A stretch of DNA of 64,000 bases from contig CBIHOF010000024.1 in assembly GCA_966211955.1 (NCBI GenBank), positions 1 through 64,000 of the forward strand. The letters are read 5' to 3'. Below, piece by piece: positions 18,876-27,209 of this stretch (the first letter of the stretch is position 1; the number at the start of each line of letters is the position of its first letter). The notes below the pieces were generated by a model that was given only the letters and a program-made list of their open reading frames with translations, ran no database searches and was not told the DNA's origin. A program made the translations under genes and the position numbers. The stretch comes from Albitalea sp966211955. Its GTDB lineage: Bacteria > Pseudomonadota > Gammaproteobacteria > Burkholderiales > Burkholderiaceae_C.

Positions 18876-18902
18876 GTCATCCCGGCGCTCGCCGGGGGTG
18901 AC
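18876..18902. terminator. Hairpin downstream of ureD, possible terminator
   Basis: An inverted repeat GTCATCCCGGCG / CGCCGGGGGTGAC with a 2-base loop lies 10 bases beyond the ureD stop codon on the minus strand. No run of T follows, so it may be a rho-assisted terminator or a REP-like mRNA stabiliser. It separates ureD from mshE and is the same repeat type as at 15772 and 57956. Confidence 0.45.
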
Positions 18903-18911
18903 AAAGCGGGC

Positions 18912-19742
18912 TTAAGTCCGCCAAACCCGCGGCGCACACGGCGCCATCGCCCACGCCTCCTGCCGCCATGCCTTCCACACCTGCACGAGCAACTGCATCG
19001 CCGGCTCGACGCGCGGCGCCAGTGCGCGCAGCACGACGCATCGCGGCTGCGCGGCCGTGACGCCGCAGCGCTTTGCAAGCTCATGCCCGCTTGCGCACTC
19101 ACGCGCCGATTCGAGCAATCGATCACGCCGGGCTTCATCGATCGAAGAGCCGGCCGCGAACCACATCGTCGCCATCACCCGCTGCCCGGCCAGGCCCAAC
19201 GGCGAATCGAGCAGCAGGTGGTCGGTGCCGTCGATCACGCCGCGCTCCAGCCACGCGCCCGGCAGCTCGATGCTCTGCGTGTAGCGCCCCTGGTCGAAGG
19301 CCTCGCCGCTGGCGGGCAGCCCCAGCGCGAGCACATCCCAGCCGATCATCTCGGCACCCGGCGCCAGATGAAAACGCATGCGGTTTTCGCCCAGGCTCGC
19401 GCGGTGGCAGATGGTCTCCAGCGGCAGCCACTCCAGCCGCGCGCCCTCGTCGAGGCGCGCGTCGACGCGCTGCAACGCCGGCTCGCCCGCGCTGCGGTAG
19501 AAGCGCGCCGCGCCGGGCGTGGTGACGAGGCCGTGCGTGCGCTCGCCCATCGCAAGCTCGAGCTCCAGCACGTCGCCGCCGACGATGCCGCCCGGCGGAT
19601 GCACGAGCACGTTGTGGCACACCGACGGCGACTCCGGGTACAGCGTCTGCAGCACCCGCAGCGGCCCGCTGTGGCGGTCGTGGACGATGCAACGCTCGCC
19701 GTCGCGGCGGTACTTCAAGGACAGATGACCGTGCCAACCCAT
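18912..19742 (-). CDS. ureD: Urease accessory protein UreD (solitary)
   Basis: A 276-residue UreD/UreH protein, of normal length. Typical parts are LQTLYPESPSVCHNVLVHPP, GGIVGGDVLELELAM, TTPGAARFYRS, LEWLPLETICHRAS and the segment after it. UreD forms a complex with UreF and UreG on apo-urease to deliver nickel. It stands alone here: no ureA, ureB, ureC, ureE, ureF or ureG is in the window, although urtCDE lies 16.7 kb away on the other strand. It may be co-transcribed with the pilin gene 59 bases upstream. The protein looks intact. Confidence 0.9.
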   Translation of the reverse strand: MGWHGHLSLKYRRDGERCIVHDRHSGPLRVLQTLYPESPSVCHNVLVHPPGGIVGGDVLELELAMGERTHGLVTTPGAARFYRSAGEPALQRVDARLDEGARLEWLPLETICHRASLGENRMRFHLAPGAEMIGWDVLALGLPASGEAFDQGRYTQSIELPGAWLERGVIDGTDHLLLDSPLGLAGQRVMATMWFAAGSSIDEARRDRLLESARECASGHELAKRCGVTAAQPRCVVLRALAPRVEPAMQLLVQVWKAWRQEAWAMAPCAPRVWRT

Positions 19743-19801
19743 GGTGTCGTTCTTGTGCGTGCTTGTCGTCGTGGTGTGAGCGCCGCCCGATCAGCGCCGA
19801 A

Positions 19802-20311
19802 TCAGCGGCAGTTCAATGGCAGGAAGCGCTCCGGAATGTCAGTGCGGTTGCTCCCCTTCGCCGACATCTTGTCCGGCGGCGCGGCATTGCCGCACACCCA
19901 GGCCACGGGCACGATGGTCGCATCGTCCACGACGGCCGGGCGCATGGTGAGGATGTGCCCCTTGAGCGCGCCGTTGGCCTGGTTGCCGAAGGTGATGTGC
20001 ACAGCCCCCGATTCGACGCTGACGTTGCTCACCAGGTTGCTCACGATCTTGTCCGCGCTCGGCAGGCCGGCGGCGGCGTTGTCCGCGGGCAGCGCCTTGG
20101 TCGCAAGCCACGCCGCGGCGATCGGGTTCTTGGCCACGTCCGCCCAGTGTGCGGCTTCCACGATCTGGCTGCGCACGAGCTTGCCCTGGATGCTGGGCAT
20201 GGCCACCATGGCCAGGATGGCGATGATCGCCACGACGATCATCAGTTCAACAAGGGTGAAGCCGCGATGGCGCGAAGGCGATGGCATGGGCTGAATCATG
20301 CCTGCTGCCAT
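19802..20311 (-). CDS. Type IV pilin (PilA/PilE-like)
   Basis: A prepilin of up to 169 residues. The processing site RHRG/FTLVELMIVVAIIAILAMVA is canonical, with Glu5. The mature part (about 152 residues) resembles short type IV pilins: ALPADNAAAGLPSADKIVSNLVSNV, then VAWVCGNAAPPD and a terminal FLPLNCR whose cysteines frame the D-region. Possible starts are at 20311 (after GGGAG), 20299 and 20287, giving leaders of 17, 13 or 9 residues; 20311 is chosen for its ribosome site. It is not part of the MSHA set and may belong to a separate twitching or competence pilus. Confidence 0.85.
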   Translation of the reverse strand: MAAGMIQPMPSPSRHRGFTLVELMIVVAIIAILAMVAMPSIQGKLVRSQIVEAAHWADVAKNPIAAAWLATKALPADNAAAGLPSADKIVSNLVSNVSVESGAVHITFGNQANGALKGHILTMRPAVVDDATIVPVAWVCGNAAPPDKMSAKGSNRTDIPERFLPLNCR

Positions 20312-20325
20312 GGCGCTCCCGTGCT

Positions 20326-20934
20326 TCAGGCCTTGCAACGCGCGTTGTAGCTCGCCTCGAATCGCTGGAAGTCTGCCTTCTCGCCGGCGTTCATGCCATC
20401 CACCTGCCGCCGCTTGGCGGCGAGGATGCGCAGCAGCTCGTCGCACTGTTCGCGATTGCGCTGCGCCTCGTTCACCTGCGCCTGGAACGCCTTCTCGCGT
20501 GTCTGCTTTTCCTGTCGGTCTTCCGAGCGCTGCTGGGCCAGCCGCTGGTAGGCCGCGCTTTCCTCTTCCTGGCATTTGCGGCGGTACTCGGTGTGCAGGT
20601 CGCTCATCGTCGACGACTTCAAGCCGCGCGCCGGGCCGGTGCGGATGGCGTCGTTCAGCGACGCGCATTCGGCACTCATGTAGGCGAGATGCTCCGGCGC
20701 CTTGCCCACCGGCGCGATGTAGCTCGACGTGACCGGCTCGCGAGCGCTTCGATCGCCAGGTCCGACCATTCCCAGCCGGCCCGCGGGGGCGCCGCTGCAA
20801 GGCCGGTCCGACAGGTAGGTGGCGCCGCCGTTGCTGCAGCGATAGACCTGGGCGCCGGCCTGGCCCGGCGCGGACGCGATGACAAGGCCGATGAGGCTCG
20901 GGACGAGCCTCCAGCCGTATTTGTAACTAACCAT
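20326..20934 (-). CDS. Exported DUF4124-like protein with coiled coil
   Basis: A 202-residue protein with a signal peptide (about 1-28, ending AGAQ) followed by the DUF4124-like block VYRCSNGGATYLSDRPC, a small beta domain common in betaproteobacterial envelope proteins. The rest is strongly helical and charged, with a likely coiled coil from about 120 to 185 (KCQEEESAAYQRLAQQRSED). Four cysteines remain in the mature chain. The function is unknown. It lies 14 bases upstream of the type IV pilin gene and could be co-expressed with it. Confidence 0.75.
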   Translation of the reverse strand: MVSYKYGWRLVPSLIGLVIASAPGQAGAQVYRCSNGGATYLSDRPCSGAPAGRLGMVGPGDRSAREPVTSSYIAPVGKAPEHLAYMSAECASLNDAIRTGPARGLKSSTMSDLHTEYRRKCQEEESAAYQRLAQQRSEDRQEKQTREKAFQAQVNEAQRNREQCDELLRILAAKRRQVDGMNAGEKADFQRFEASYNARCKA

Positions 20935-21169
20935 TTCCCCTCCCGGTGTTCGCGGCGAAGTCTACGGGGCAGCGTGGTGGAAATCGAGCCTGGGTTCGAG
21001 GGGGATCTCCCCTGCTTCGGGGGTTTTGGGGGCGTGAATTGTTCGCGTTCCGCCAATGCCGTTCGCGTGAGCCAACGGGGCTTTACATGCGCGAAAGATG
21101 TTCTGGCGGGGTGCCGCGTTATCCTTTTCCATACAAGCGTTCTGACGTCCTGGAACGCGAGGAGTCACC

Positions 21170-21910
21170 ATGAATTCGCGACGTGTCCTTTCCCTTGTTT
21201 CTGTCGCCGCGGCGCTGTCTGCCTGGGGCGCTGGTGCCCAGGCCATGGAATACGGCACCGTGGTGTCCAGCACCCCCGTCATCGGCCAGTCGTCGGTGCC
21301 GCAGCGCGAGTGCTATGACGAACAGGTGGCCGTGCAGCAGCAGCGCACCGGCGGCGGTGGTGCCATCGTCGGCGCCGTCATCGGTGGACTGGTGGGCAAC
21401 AGCGTGGGGGCGGGAGCGGGCCGGGCCGCCGCCACGGCGCTCGGCGCGGTGACGGGTGCCGCCATCGGCGACCGGGCCGAGGCCAACTCGCAGCCGCCGG
21501 CCGTGCGCAATGTGCAGCGCTGCCGCACCACCACCAGCACGCAGGAAAACATCATCGGCTACGACGTGGTCTACGACTATGCCGGCGCCCGCCGCACCGC
21601 GCGGCTCGCGCAGAACCCGGGTGGCCCGGGCACGCAGATCGCACTGGATGTGAACGTGGCGCCCAGCGGCTCCACCACCCGCTCCGGCCGCGGCCAGGCC
21701 GTGCCGCCGGCGGGTTCCGGCGCGCCGGTGGGCCAGCCGGCCTACCAAGGCTATGACGATGGCCGCCCGCCGCAGACGGTCTACTACGAGGACCGCCGCC
21801 CGGTCTACTACGAACCTGCCCCGGTGTACTACTCGCCGTACCCGGCGGTGGTGGCTGCGCCCACCATCTGGATCGGCGGCTCCTGGGGCCATCACCGTCG
21901 CCACTGGTAA
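21170..21910 (+). CDS. Glycine-zipper outer envelope protein (17 kDa antigen-like)
   Basis: A 246-residue exported protein. It has a signal peptide of about 25 residues ending AQA and a double glycine-zipper segment at about residues 60-105 (GGGGAIVGAVIGGLVGNSVG and GAVTGAAIG) as in Rickettsia 17 kDa antigen and SlyB-type proteins. The C-terminal tail is low in complexity and rich in Pro, Tyr and Gly (VYYEPAPVYYSPYP), ending HHRRHW. It probably sits in or under the outer membrane and affects envelope integrity. The start is supported by GAGGAG. A 235-base promoter region separates it from the divergent DUF4124-like gene. Confidence 0.8.
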   Translation: MNSRRVLSLVSVAAALSAWGAGAQAMEYGTVVSSTPVIGQSSVPQRECYDEQVAVQQQRTGGGGAIVGAVIGGLVGNSVGAGAGRAAATALGAVTGAAIGDRAEANSQPPAVRNVQRCRTTTSTQENIIGYDVVYDYAGARRTARLAQNPGGPGTQIALDVNVAPSGSTTRSGRGQAVPPAGSGAPVGQPAYQGYDDGRPPQTVYYEDRRPVYYEPAPVYYSPYPAVVAAPTIWIGGSWGHHRRHW

Positions 21911-21934
21911 GAGTGACGACGCCGCGCCGGTGCC

Positions 21935-22147
21935 CTACCGGCGCATCGCGCGCTTGAGGCAATCACCCGCCGCCTGATCCACCGTGGTGGCCAGGCGCGG
22001 GTCGCGCGCCAACCGAAGCTTGATCACTGCCTGCTGCAGGTCCAGCAGGCACTCGCCCGCGTCCCGGATGGTGGCGGCGAGCACCTTCATGGCGGCTTCG
22101 AGCTCTTCCTCGCTGCGACGTCCGCCGTTGAGTTTCGACACGTTCAT
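21935..22147 (-). CDS. Small helical protein of unknown function
   Basis: A 70-residue protein starting MNVSKLNGGRRSEEELEAAM, mostly amphipathic helix, ending CLKRAMRR, with no signal peptide or membrane segment. The ATG at 22147 is preceded on the minus strand by GGACC and lies 23 bases after the pssA stop, so it is probably the last gene of the small gene-pssA-small gene unit. A much longer ORF in the same frame runs back through pssA and is not credible. I do not recognise a family. Confidence 0.5.
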   Translation of the reverse strand: MNVSKLNGGRRSEEELEAAMKVLAATIRDAGECLLDLQQAVIKLRLARDPRLATTVDQAAGDCLKRAMRR

Positions 22148-22170
22148 GGCAGGGTCCTTTCGTCGACTAG

Positions 22171-22782
22171 CTACAGCTTGGGAATGCGCAGCGTCTTGCT
22201 GATCATCAGCGAGCCCGACAGGGCGAAGAGAAGGCTCAAGGGGTGGAGCGTCCAGGGCCCCAGCTCCGCGGCGCCGAACCACAGCTCGTCGCCGAGGTGA
22301 CCTTGCCAGGCAGCGATGGCCAGCACCGCGACCAGGACCACGCTCGTGGGAATCGGCGTGCCCTCGAAATACGGCACCTTGGCCGCGCCCGCGGACAGCG
22401 TCTCGGCGGTCACGTTGTAGCGCGCCAGCCGGCTCACGCCACAACAGACGAAGTACACGAGGATGGCCACGTCCCAGCCACCGCGCAGGCCGGCGGCATA
22501 GGCGAGGGTGGCGGGGCCGAGACCGAAGGAGATGACGTCGGCCAGCGAATCGAGCTCCCGGCCGAGCGAGGAGGACTCATGCCGCCAGCGCGCGATGCGG
22601 CCATCGAGCACGTCGAAGACGAAGGCGATGGGTGCCATGAGTGCGGCGAGCAGAAAGGTGTCCAGCGACTGCGTCCCGATGAACGCCGCGGCGAAGAAGA
22701 CCATCAGCGCACCGCAGGCGGCATTGCCGAGGGTGAAGAAATCCGCCAGCTGGAAGCCGCGGATCATCGAGAAGTGTTTCAT
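22171..22782 (-). CDS. pssA: CDP-diacylglycerol--serine O-phosphatidyltransferase (PssA type)
   Basis: A 203-residue integral membrane enzyme with the CDP-alcohol phosphotransferase signature D-x2-D-G-x2-A-R-x8-G-x3-D-x3-D, read here as DVLDGRIAR followed by LGRELDSLAD. The start MKHFSMIRGFQLADFFTLGN resembles PssA. It would make phosphatidylserine, the precursor of phosphatidylethanolamine, from CDP-diacylglycerol and serine in the inner membrane. About six hydrophobic segments are visible. Its ATG overlaps the stop of the upstream small gene (ATGA). Other CDP-alcohol transferases cannot be wholly excluded. Confidence 0.85.
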   Translation of the reverse strand: MKHFSMIRGFQLADFFTLGNAACGALMVFFAAAFIGTQSLDTFLLAALMAPIAFVFDVLDGRIARWRHESSSLGRELDSLADVISFGLGPATLAYAAGLRGGWDVAILVYFVCCGVSRLARYNVTAETLSAGAAKVPYFEGTPIPTSVVLVAVLAIAAWQGHLGDELWFGAAELGPWTLHPLSLLFALSGSLMISKTLRIPKL

Positions 22783-23042
22783 CCCAGCGCGTAGCACTCG
22801 AGTTGTCCGTCCGGGCCCATTGGATCATGGACGACCTGCCAGAGCGGCAGGGCCGCCGGTGGCGGGCAGGGCTTGCCGGCGCGCACCAAGTCGTCAACCA
22901 CGAAGCCGTCGTCATCGAGCTCCGCGAGGAAATCATGCTGCCCATTGAACAGCAGGGCGCGCGGGTGCGCCTGGGTGTGCAACAGGACGAGGTACTTGGC
23001 CATGTACGGCCTCAGGCTGATGATGTTGTTCGAGTTTTCCAT
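22779..23042 (-). CDS. Small protein of unknown function coupled to pssA
   Basis: An 87-residue protein, MENSNNIISLRPYMAKYLVL and onward, with an acidic centre (AELDDDGFVVDDLV) and a Pro-rich segment (GKPCPPPAALP). It has no signal peptide and no recognised domain. Its stop overlaps the pssA ATG by four bases, so the two are translationally coupled, which supports it being a real gene. It might be a small regulator or a membrane-associated partner, but nothing in the sequence shows a function. Confidence 0.6.
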   Translation of the reverse strand: MENSNNIISLRPYMAKYLVLLHTQAHPRALLFNGQHDFLAELDDDGFVVDDLVRAGKPCPPPAALPLWQVVHDPMGPDGQLECYALG

Positions 23043-23149
23043 GCGGCCATGCTATGACCCCACAAGCGGCGCGAACATCCCACGACCGCCTATTCGCTTG
23101 TCGGAATTCGCTGACTCGGCCGTGGCTTCGCCCTACCTGACGAGCGGGC

Positions 23150-24385
23150 TCACGAGAGCAGGTCGAACAGGGTGCGTGCCACCACTTTCGTCGCGCGCCG
23201 CAGGTCTTCGAGCACGAGGTGTTCGTCGGCGCGCTTCGCGTTGCTTTCGAACACCGTGCGCGGACCGGCGCCGTAGATGACCGCCGGGATGCCTTGCTCG
23301 CTGTACAGGCGCACGTCGGTGTACAGCGGCGTGCCGGAGGTGGGGATGGGCTCGCCGAACACCGCGGCGCCGTGCTCCTGCAGCGCCTGCACCAGCCGCT
23401 CGTTGCCGGGCAGCGGCTTGAGCGATCGTGCGAGCAGCAACCGCTTGATGTCCACGCGGATGCCCGGCTGCGTGGACGCCGCCTCGGCGATCACCTGGCG
23501 GATGGAGGACTCCACCTGCGCCGGGTCTTCCTCGGGGATCATGCGTCGATCGAGCTTGAAGACCACCTTGCCCGGCACGACGTTGGTGTTGGTGCCGCCC
23601 TCGATGCGGCCCACGTTGAGGTAGGGGTGGGTGATGCCCGGCACCGACGAACGCAGCGCGCGGTAGAGGGTGTTCTGTGCGTACAGCGCGTTGAGGATGG
23701 CCACGGCACCCTGCAGCGCGTCGATGCCCGTCTCGGGGATGGCGGCGTGCGCCATCTGGCCGTGCACCGTCACTTCCATCTGCAGGCAACCGTTGTGCGC
23801 GGTGATCACCTGGTAGCTGAACCCGGCGGCGATGAGCAGGTCCGGCTTCGTGAGCCCTTGCGCGAGCAGCCAGCCCGGGCCCAACTCCCCGCCGAACTCC
23901 TCATCGTAGGTGAAGTGCAGCTCGACGCTGCCGTGCAGCGCCTGCTCCAGTTTTTCCACCGCCAGCAGCGCGAAGGTGTAGGTCGCGAAATCGCTCTTGC
24001 TCACCGCCGATGCGCGGCCGTAGAGCTTGCCATCCGCCACTTCGCCGCCGTACGGGTGATGCGTCCAACCCTCGCCCGGCGGCACCACGTCGCCATGCGC
24101 ATTGAGCGCGATCACCGGGCCGTCGCCATAGCGCCTGCGCACGATGAGATTGGTGATGGAGGCGAGGCCGTGTTCGCGCACCACCGCGTCGGGCACCGGA
24201 TGCTGCTGCGCCTGCAGCCCGAACTGCGCCAGCAGCTCGGCGGTGCGCAGGGCATGTGGCGTGTTGTTGCCAGGCGGCGTGTCGGTGGGCACCTGCACCA
24301 GGGCCTGCAGGAAGCGGACCTCTTCGTCGAAGTGCGCATCGACCCAGGCGTCGAGCTGCGCGTGGGCCTGCTCGTGGGCATTCAT
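23150..24385 (-). CDS. M20-family metallohydrolase (ArgE/DapE-like)
   Basis: A 411-residue M20 amidohydrolase/peptidase. Metal-site motifs are ALNAHGDVVPPGEGW (His and Asp), ASAVSKSDFA and FTYDEEFGG (Glu-Glu), with a His in TPLYTDVR-type surroundings near the end. The dimerisation domain lies between (about 200-310). It starts inside the uraD-allC stop (ATGA), completing a chain of three overlapping genes, so it is expressed with allantoin catabolism. It could act on a ureido or N-carbamoyl intermediate after allantoate, or be a general N-acyl amino acid deacylase. The substrate is not evident from sequence. Confidence 0.85.
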   Translation of the reverse strand: MNAHEQAHAQLDAWVDAHFDEEVRFLQALVQVPTDTPPGNNTPHALRTAELLAQFGLQAQQHPVPDAVVREHGLASITNLIVRRRYGDGPVIALNAHGDVVPPGEGWTHHPYGGEVADGKLYGRASAVSKSDFATYTFALLAVEKLEQALHGSVELHFTYDEEFGGELGPGWLLAQGLTKPDLLIAAGFSYQVITAHNGCLQMEVTVHGQMAHAAIPETGIDALQGAVAILNALYAQNTLYRALRSSVPGITHPYLNVGRIEGGTNTNVVPGKVVFKLDRRMIPEEDPAQVESSIRQVIAEAASTQPGIRVDIKRLLLARSLKPLPGNERLVQALQEHGAAVFGEPIPTSGTPLYTDVRLYSEQGIPAVIYGAGPRTVFESNAKRADEHLVLEDLRRATKVVARTLFDLLS

Positions 24386-26154
24386 CCCAGTTGCTCCAAG
24401 AGTGTCTGGAATGCCTCGACGCACAGCTGCGCGTCGTCGTTGGTGATGGATTCCAGTGGGTTGTGGCTGATGCCCGAGTTGCCGCCGCGCAGGAAGAGCA
24501 TGGCTTGCGGCATGAGCTCGTGCAGCTTCATTGCGTCATGGCCGGCGCCGCTGGGCAGCCGGAACGGCGGCAGGCCGAGGTGTTGCACCGCCTGCTCCCA
24601 GCGCGCCTGCCACGCCGGGTCGCTCGGCGCGGCGCTGGCGCGCAAGGTCTCTTCGATCTCGCAGTGCAGGCCCCGCGTCCGCGTGATGCGCTGCAGCTGC
24701 GCGAGCACGTCGGCGACGAGGCGGTCGCGCTTTTCATCGGTGGTGGCGCGCAGGTCGAGGCTGAACTTGCAGCGGCCGGGCACGACGTTGATCGAGCCAT
24801 TGGGAACGGTGAGCATGCCAACCGTTCCGACGATGTCGGCCTCAGCGCCGGCACGGTTCTCGACGAAGAGGGCCAGCTCAGCCACGGCGGTGGCGGCGTC
24901 GCGCCGGCGGTCCATGGGCGTGGTGCCTGCATGGCTGGCGACGCCGACCATCTCGCCCACGAATCGCACGCTGCCATTGATGGAGGTGACGATGCCCAGT
25001 GGCATGTCGATCTCGTCGAGCACCGGGCCCTGCTCGATGTGCACTTCGACGAAGCCGAGATAGCGGGCCGGGTCGCGGCGCAGTGCGCGGATGGCAGCCG
25101 GGTCGGCCGGCAGGCCGGCATGGCGCATGGCCTCGCGCATGGTGACGCCGTCCGCATCTGCCTGCTGGAGCCAGGCTTCGTCGAACTGGCCCACCAGTGC
25201 GCCCGAGCCGAGGAAGGTGGCCTTGTAGCGCTGGCCTTCTTCTTCCGCGAAGCCGACGACCTCGATGCCGAAGGGCAGGCGCCGGCCGGCGCGGTGCAAT
25301 TCGCGCACGCAAGCCATGGGCACGAAGATGCCCAGGCGCCCGTCGTACTTGCCGGCGTTGCGCACGGTGTCGTAGTGGCTGCCGGTGAGCAGGCGTTTCG
25401 CGTGCGGCGTGGTGCCGTGGTAGAGGCCCACGACGTTGCCCACGGCATCCGTGCTCACCTCATCGAAGCCGCACTCGTGCATCCACGCCGTGAGCTGTGC
25501 GGCGCACGCGCGGTGCGCGTCGGTGAGGTAGGTGACGGTGAGCTGTCCCTCTTCAGCGAAGCCCGGGTCGCTGTGCCGCGCAAGCGCCTCGGCCCAATCC
25601 CACACGAGGTTGCCGAGAGTGGGTGCGTGGTTGAACTTGTCGTCAAGGCGCAGTTGCGCGATGCGGTGGATCTGGCGCAGGCATTCGGCGAGTTCGAAGT
25701 CCGGGTGGCCACTGAGCCGGCGCTCGAAGGTGTCGATGACCTGCGCTCGCGTGAGACCCGCGCCGCGCGGGCCGCGCACTGCGAGGATGAAGGGCCAGCT
25801 GAATTTCGCGCTGTATTGCGCGTTCAGTGATTGCAGCTTCGCGAACTCTTCGGGCGTGCAGTGCGTGAGGCCAGAGGTCGATTGCTCGTGGCGCGATTCC
25901 CCGGTGAGCGCGCCGGCCAACATCGCCTTGCCGGCGAGTTCCGGGTGGGCGCGAACGAGGGCGAGCTGCTGCTCGCGTGGCGCCTCGCGGACGACGCTGG
26001 CCATTGCATGCTGGAGCTGGGCAAGCGTCTTGAACGGCCGAGACTTCAGCGCACGCTCGGCGATCCACGGCGAATGCTCGTAGATGCCGCCCAGCATCGC
26101 GAGTGCTTCGCTGGGACTCGCCACGTTCAAGGCTTCGAGGGACATGGCGCTCAT
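24382..26154 (-). CDS. uraD-allC: Fused OHCU decarboxylase and allantoate amidohydrolase (UraD-AllC)
   Basis: A 590-residue two-domain protein. Residues 1-165 form the UraD domain, with the catalytic HPEL at 70-73, the TPEEFAKLQSLN helix and FPFILAVRG-like SWPFILAVRG. This decarboxylates OHCU to S-allantoin. Residues about 175-590 are an M20-family allantoate amidohydrolase with metal ligands in GSHYDTV (H260, D262), YDGRLG (D271), FAEEEGQRY and VHIEQGP. This hydrolyses allantoate to ureidoglycine, ammonia and CO2. The two act on either side of allantoinase (PuuE), whose gene immediately precedes and overlaps it. The ATG at 26154 is fixed by that overlap. Confidence 0.93.
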   Translation of the reverse strand: MSAMSLEALNVASPSEALAMLGGIYEHSPWIAERALKSRPFKTLAQLQHAMASVVREAPREQQLALVRAHPELAGKAMLAGALTGESRHEQSTSGLTHCTPEEFAKLQSLNAQYSAKFSWPFILAVRGPRGAGLTRAQVIDTFERRLSGHPDFELAECLRQIHRIAQLRLDDKFNHAPTLGNLVWDWAEALARHSDPGFAEEGQLTVTYLTDAHRACAAQLTAWMHECGFDEVSTDAVGNVVGLYHGTTPHAKRLLTGSHYDTVRNAGKYDGRLGIFVPMACVRELHRAGRRLPFGIEVVGFAEEEGQRYKATFLGSGALVGQFDEAWLQQADADGVTMREAMRHAGLPADPAAIRALRRDPARYLGFVEVHIEQGPVLDEIDMPLGIVTSINGSVRFVGEMVGVASHAGTTPMDRRRDAATAVAELALFVENRAGAEADIVGTVGMLTVPNGSINVVPGRCKFSLDLRATTDEKRDRLVADVLAQLQRITRTRGLHCEIEETLRASAAPSDPAWQARWEQAVQHLGLPPFRLPSGAGHDAMKLHELMPQAMLFLRGGNSGISHNPLESITNDDAQLCVEAFQTLLEQLG

Positions 26155-27134
26155 GCCGACGTGCCTTCCGTCACGGCTGGCGCGACATGCGCACGCCAAT
26201 GCCGCGCGATGTCGATTCGACGGCACACCCACACCCTGTCGTGCGCCGCGATATGGTCGAGAAACTTCTGCAACCCGCGCATTCGTCCGGGCCGCCCGAG
26301 CAGCCGGCAGTGCATCCCGACGCTCATCATCTTCGGCGAGTTGTCTCCCTCGGCATACAGCACATCGAAGGTGTCGCGCAGGTACTCGAAGAACTCGTCA
26401 CCGGTGGAGAAACCTTGCGGCAGCGAGAAGCGCATGTCGTTGGCGTCGAGCGTGTAGGGCACGATGAGCTGCTGCACCGTGCTGCCGTCGCTCTTCTCCA
26501 CCGGCATGTAGAAAGGAAGGTCGTCTCCGTAGTAGTCGCTGTCGTATTCGAAGCCGCCGAAGTCCGCCACGATGCGCCGCGTGTGCGGGCTGTCGCGGCC
26601 GGTGTACCAGCCCAGCGGGCGCGCGCCGGTGAGGCGTTCGATGATCCCCACCGCGGTGCGCAGGTGCTCGCGTTCGGTGCCTTCGTCCACGTCCTGGTAG
26701 CTGATCCACCGCCAGCCATGCGACGCGATCTCGTGGCCCAGGTCGACGAAGGCTTGCGTCACCTCCGGGTTGCGCTCGAGCGCCATCGCCACGCCGAAGA
26801 CCGTGAGCGGCAGGCCGCGCCTTTCGAACTCGCGCAGGATGCGCCACACGCCCGCGCGTGAGCCGTATTCGTAGATCGACTCCATGCTCATGTGCCGCGC
26901 CGAATAGCTCGGCGGGTTGAACATCTCGGACAGGAACTGCTCGCTGCCGGCGTCGCCATGCAGCACGCAGTTTTCGCCGCCCTCTTCGTAGTTGAGGACG
27001 AACTGCACGGCGATGAGTGCCTGGCCCGGCCATTGCGGATTCGGCGGGTGCGCACCATGGCCGCGCATGTCGCGCGGATAGCGCTCATTCCGACCGAAGG
27101 ACGCCAGCTGCCGCACGTGTTGTTGGACGCTCAT
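26151..27134 (-). CDS. puuE: Allantoinase PuuE (polysaccharide-deacetylase fold)
   Basis: A 327-residue protein of the NodB/polysaccharide deacetylase superfamily in its PuuE form: ERYPRDMRGHGAHPPNPQWP, VLNYEEGGENCVLHGDAGSE, IASHGWRWISYQDVDEGTE, GWYTGRDSPHTRR and YDSDYYGDDLPF. These runs are characteristic of the cofactor-independent allantoinase, not of sugar deacetylases. It hydrolyses allantoin to allantoate in the cytoplasm. It is the first gene of the puuE, uraD-allC, M20 unit and diverges from uraH over a 75-base intergenic region that holds a TGTATACA palindrome. Confidence 0.93.
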   Translation of the reverse strand: MSVQQHVRQLASFGRNERYPRDMRGHGAHPPNPQWPGQALIAVQFVLNYEEGGENCVLHGDAGSEQFLSEMFNPPSYSARHMSMESIYEYGSRAGVWRILREFERRGLPLTVFGVAMALERNPEVTQAFVDLGHEIASHGWRWISYQDVDEGTEREHLRTAVGIIERLTGARPLGWYTGRDSPHTRRIVADFGGFEYDSDYYGDDLPFYMPVEKSDGSTVQQLIVPYTLDANDMRFSLPQGFSTGDEFFEYLRDTFDVLYAEGDNSPKMMSVGMHCRLLGRPGRMRGLQKFLDHIAAHDRVWVCRRIDIARHWRAHVAPAVTEGTSA

Positions 27135-27161
27135 GGAAATGCCTGAAATGCCTCGGGGCAC

Positions 27162-27169
27162 TGTATACA
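27162..27169. promoter_or_regulatory. TGTATACA palindrome in the divergent puuE-uraH promoter region
   Basis: A perfect 8-base palindrome lies 27 bases from the puuE start and 40 bases from the uraH start, in an AT-richer island of an otherwise GC-rich region. Short TGTATACA-like palindromes are typical of GntR-family operators, and purine catabolism operons are often GntR- or LysR-controlled. No regulator gene is in the window, so this is a candidate operator only. Confidence 0.4.
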
Positions 27170-27209
27170 CTTTGATCGCCATTGCAAACGCGCTCGCCAG
27201 CGAGACCCC

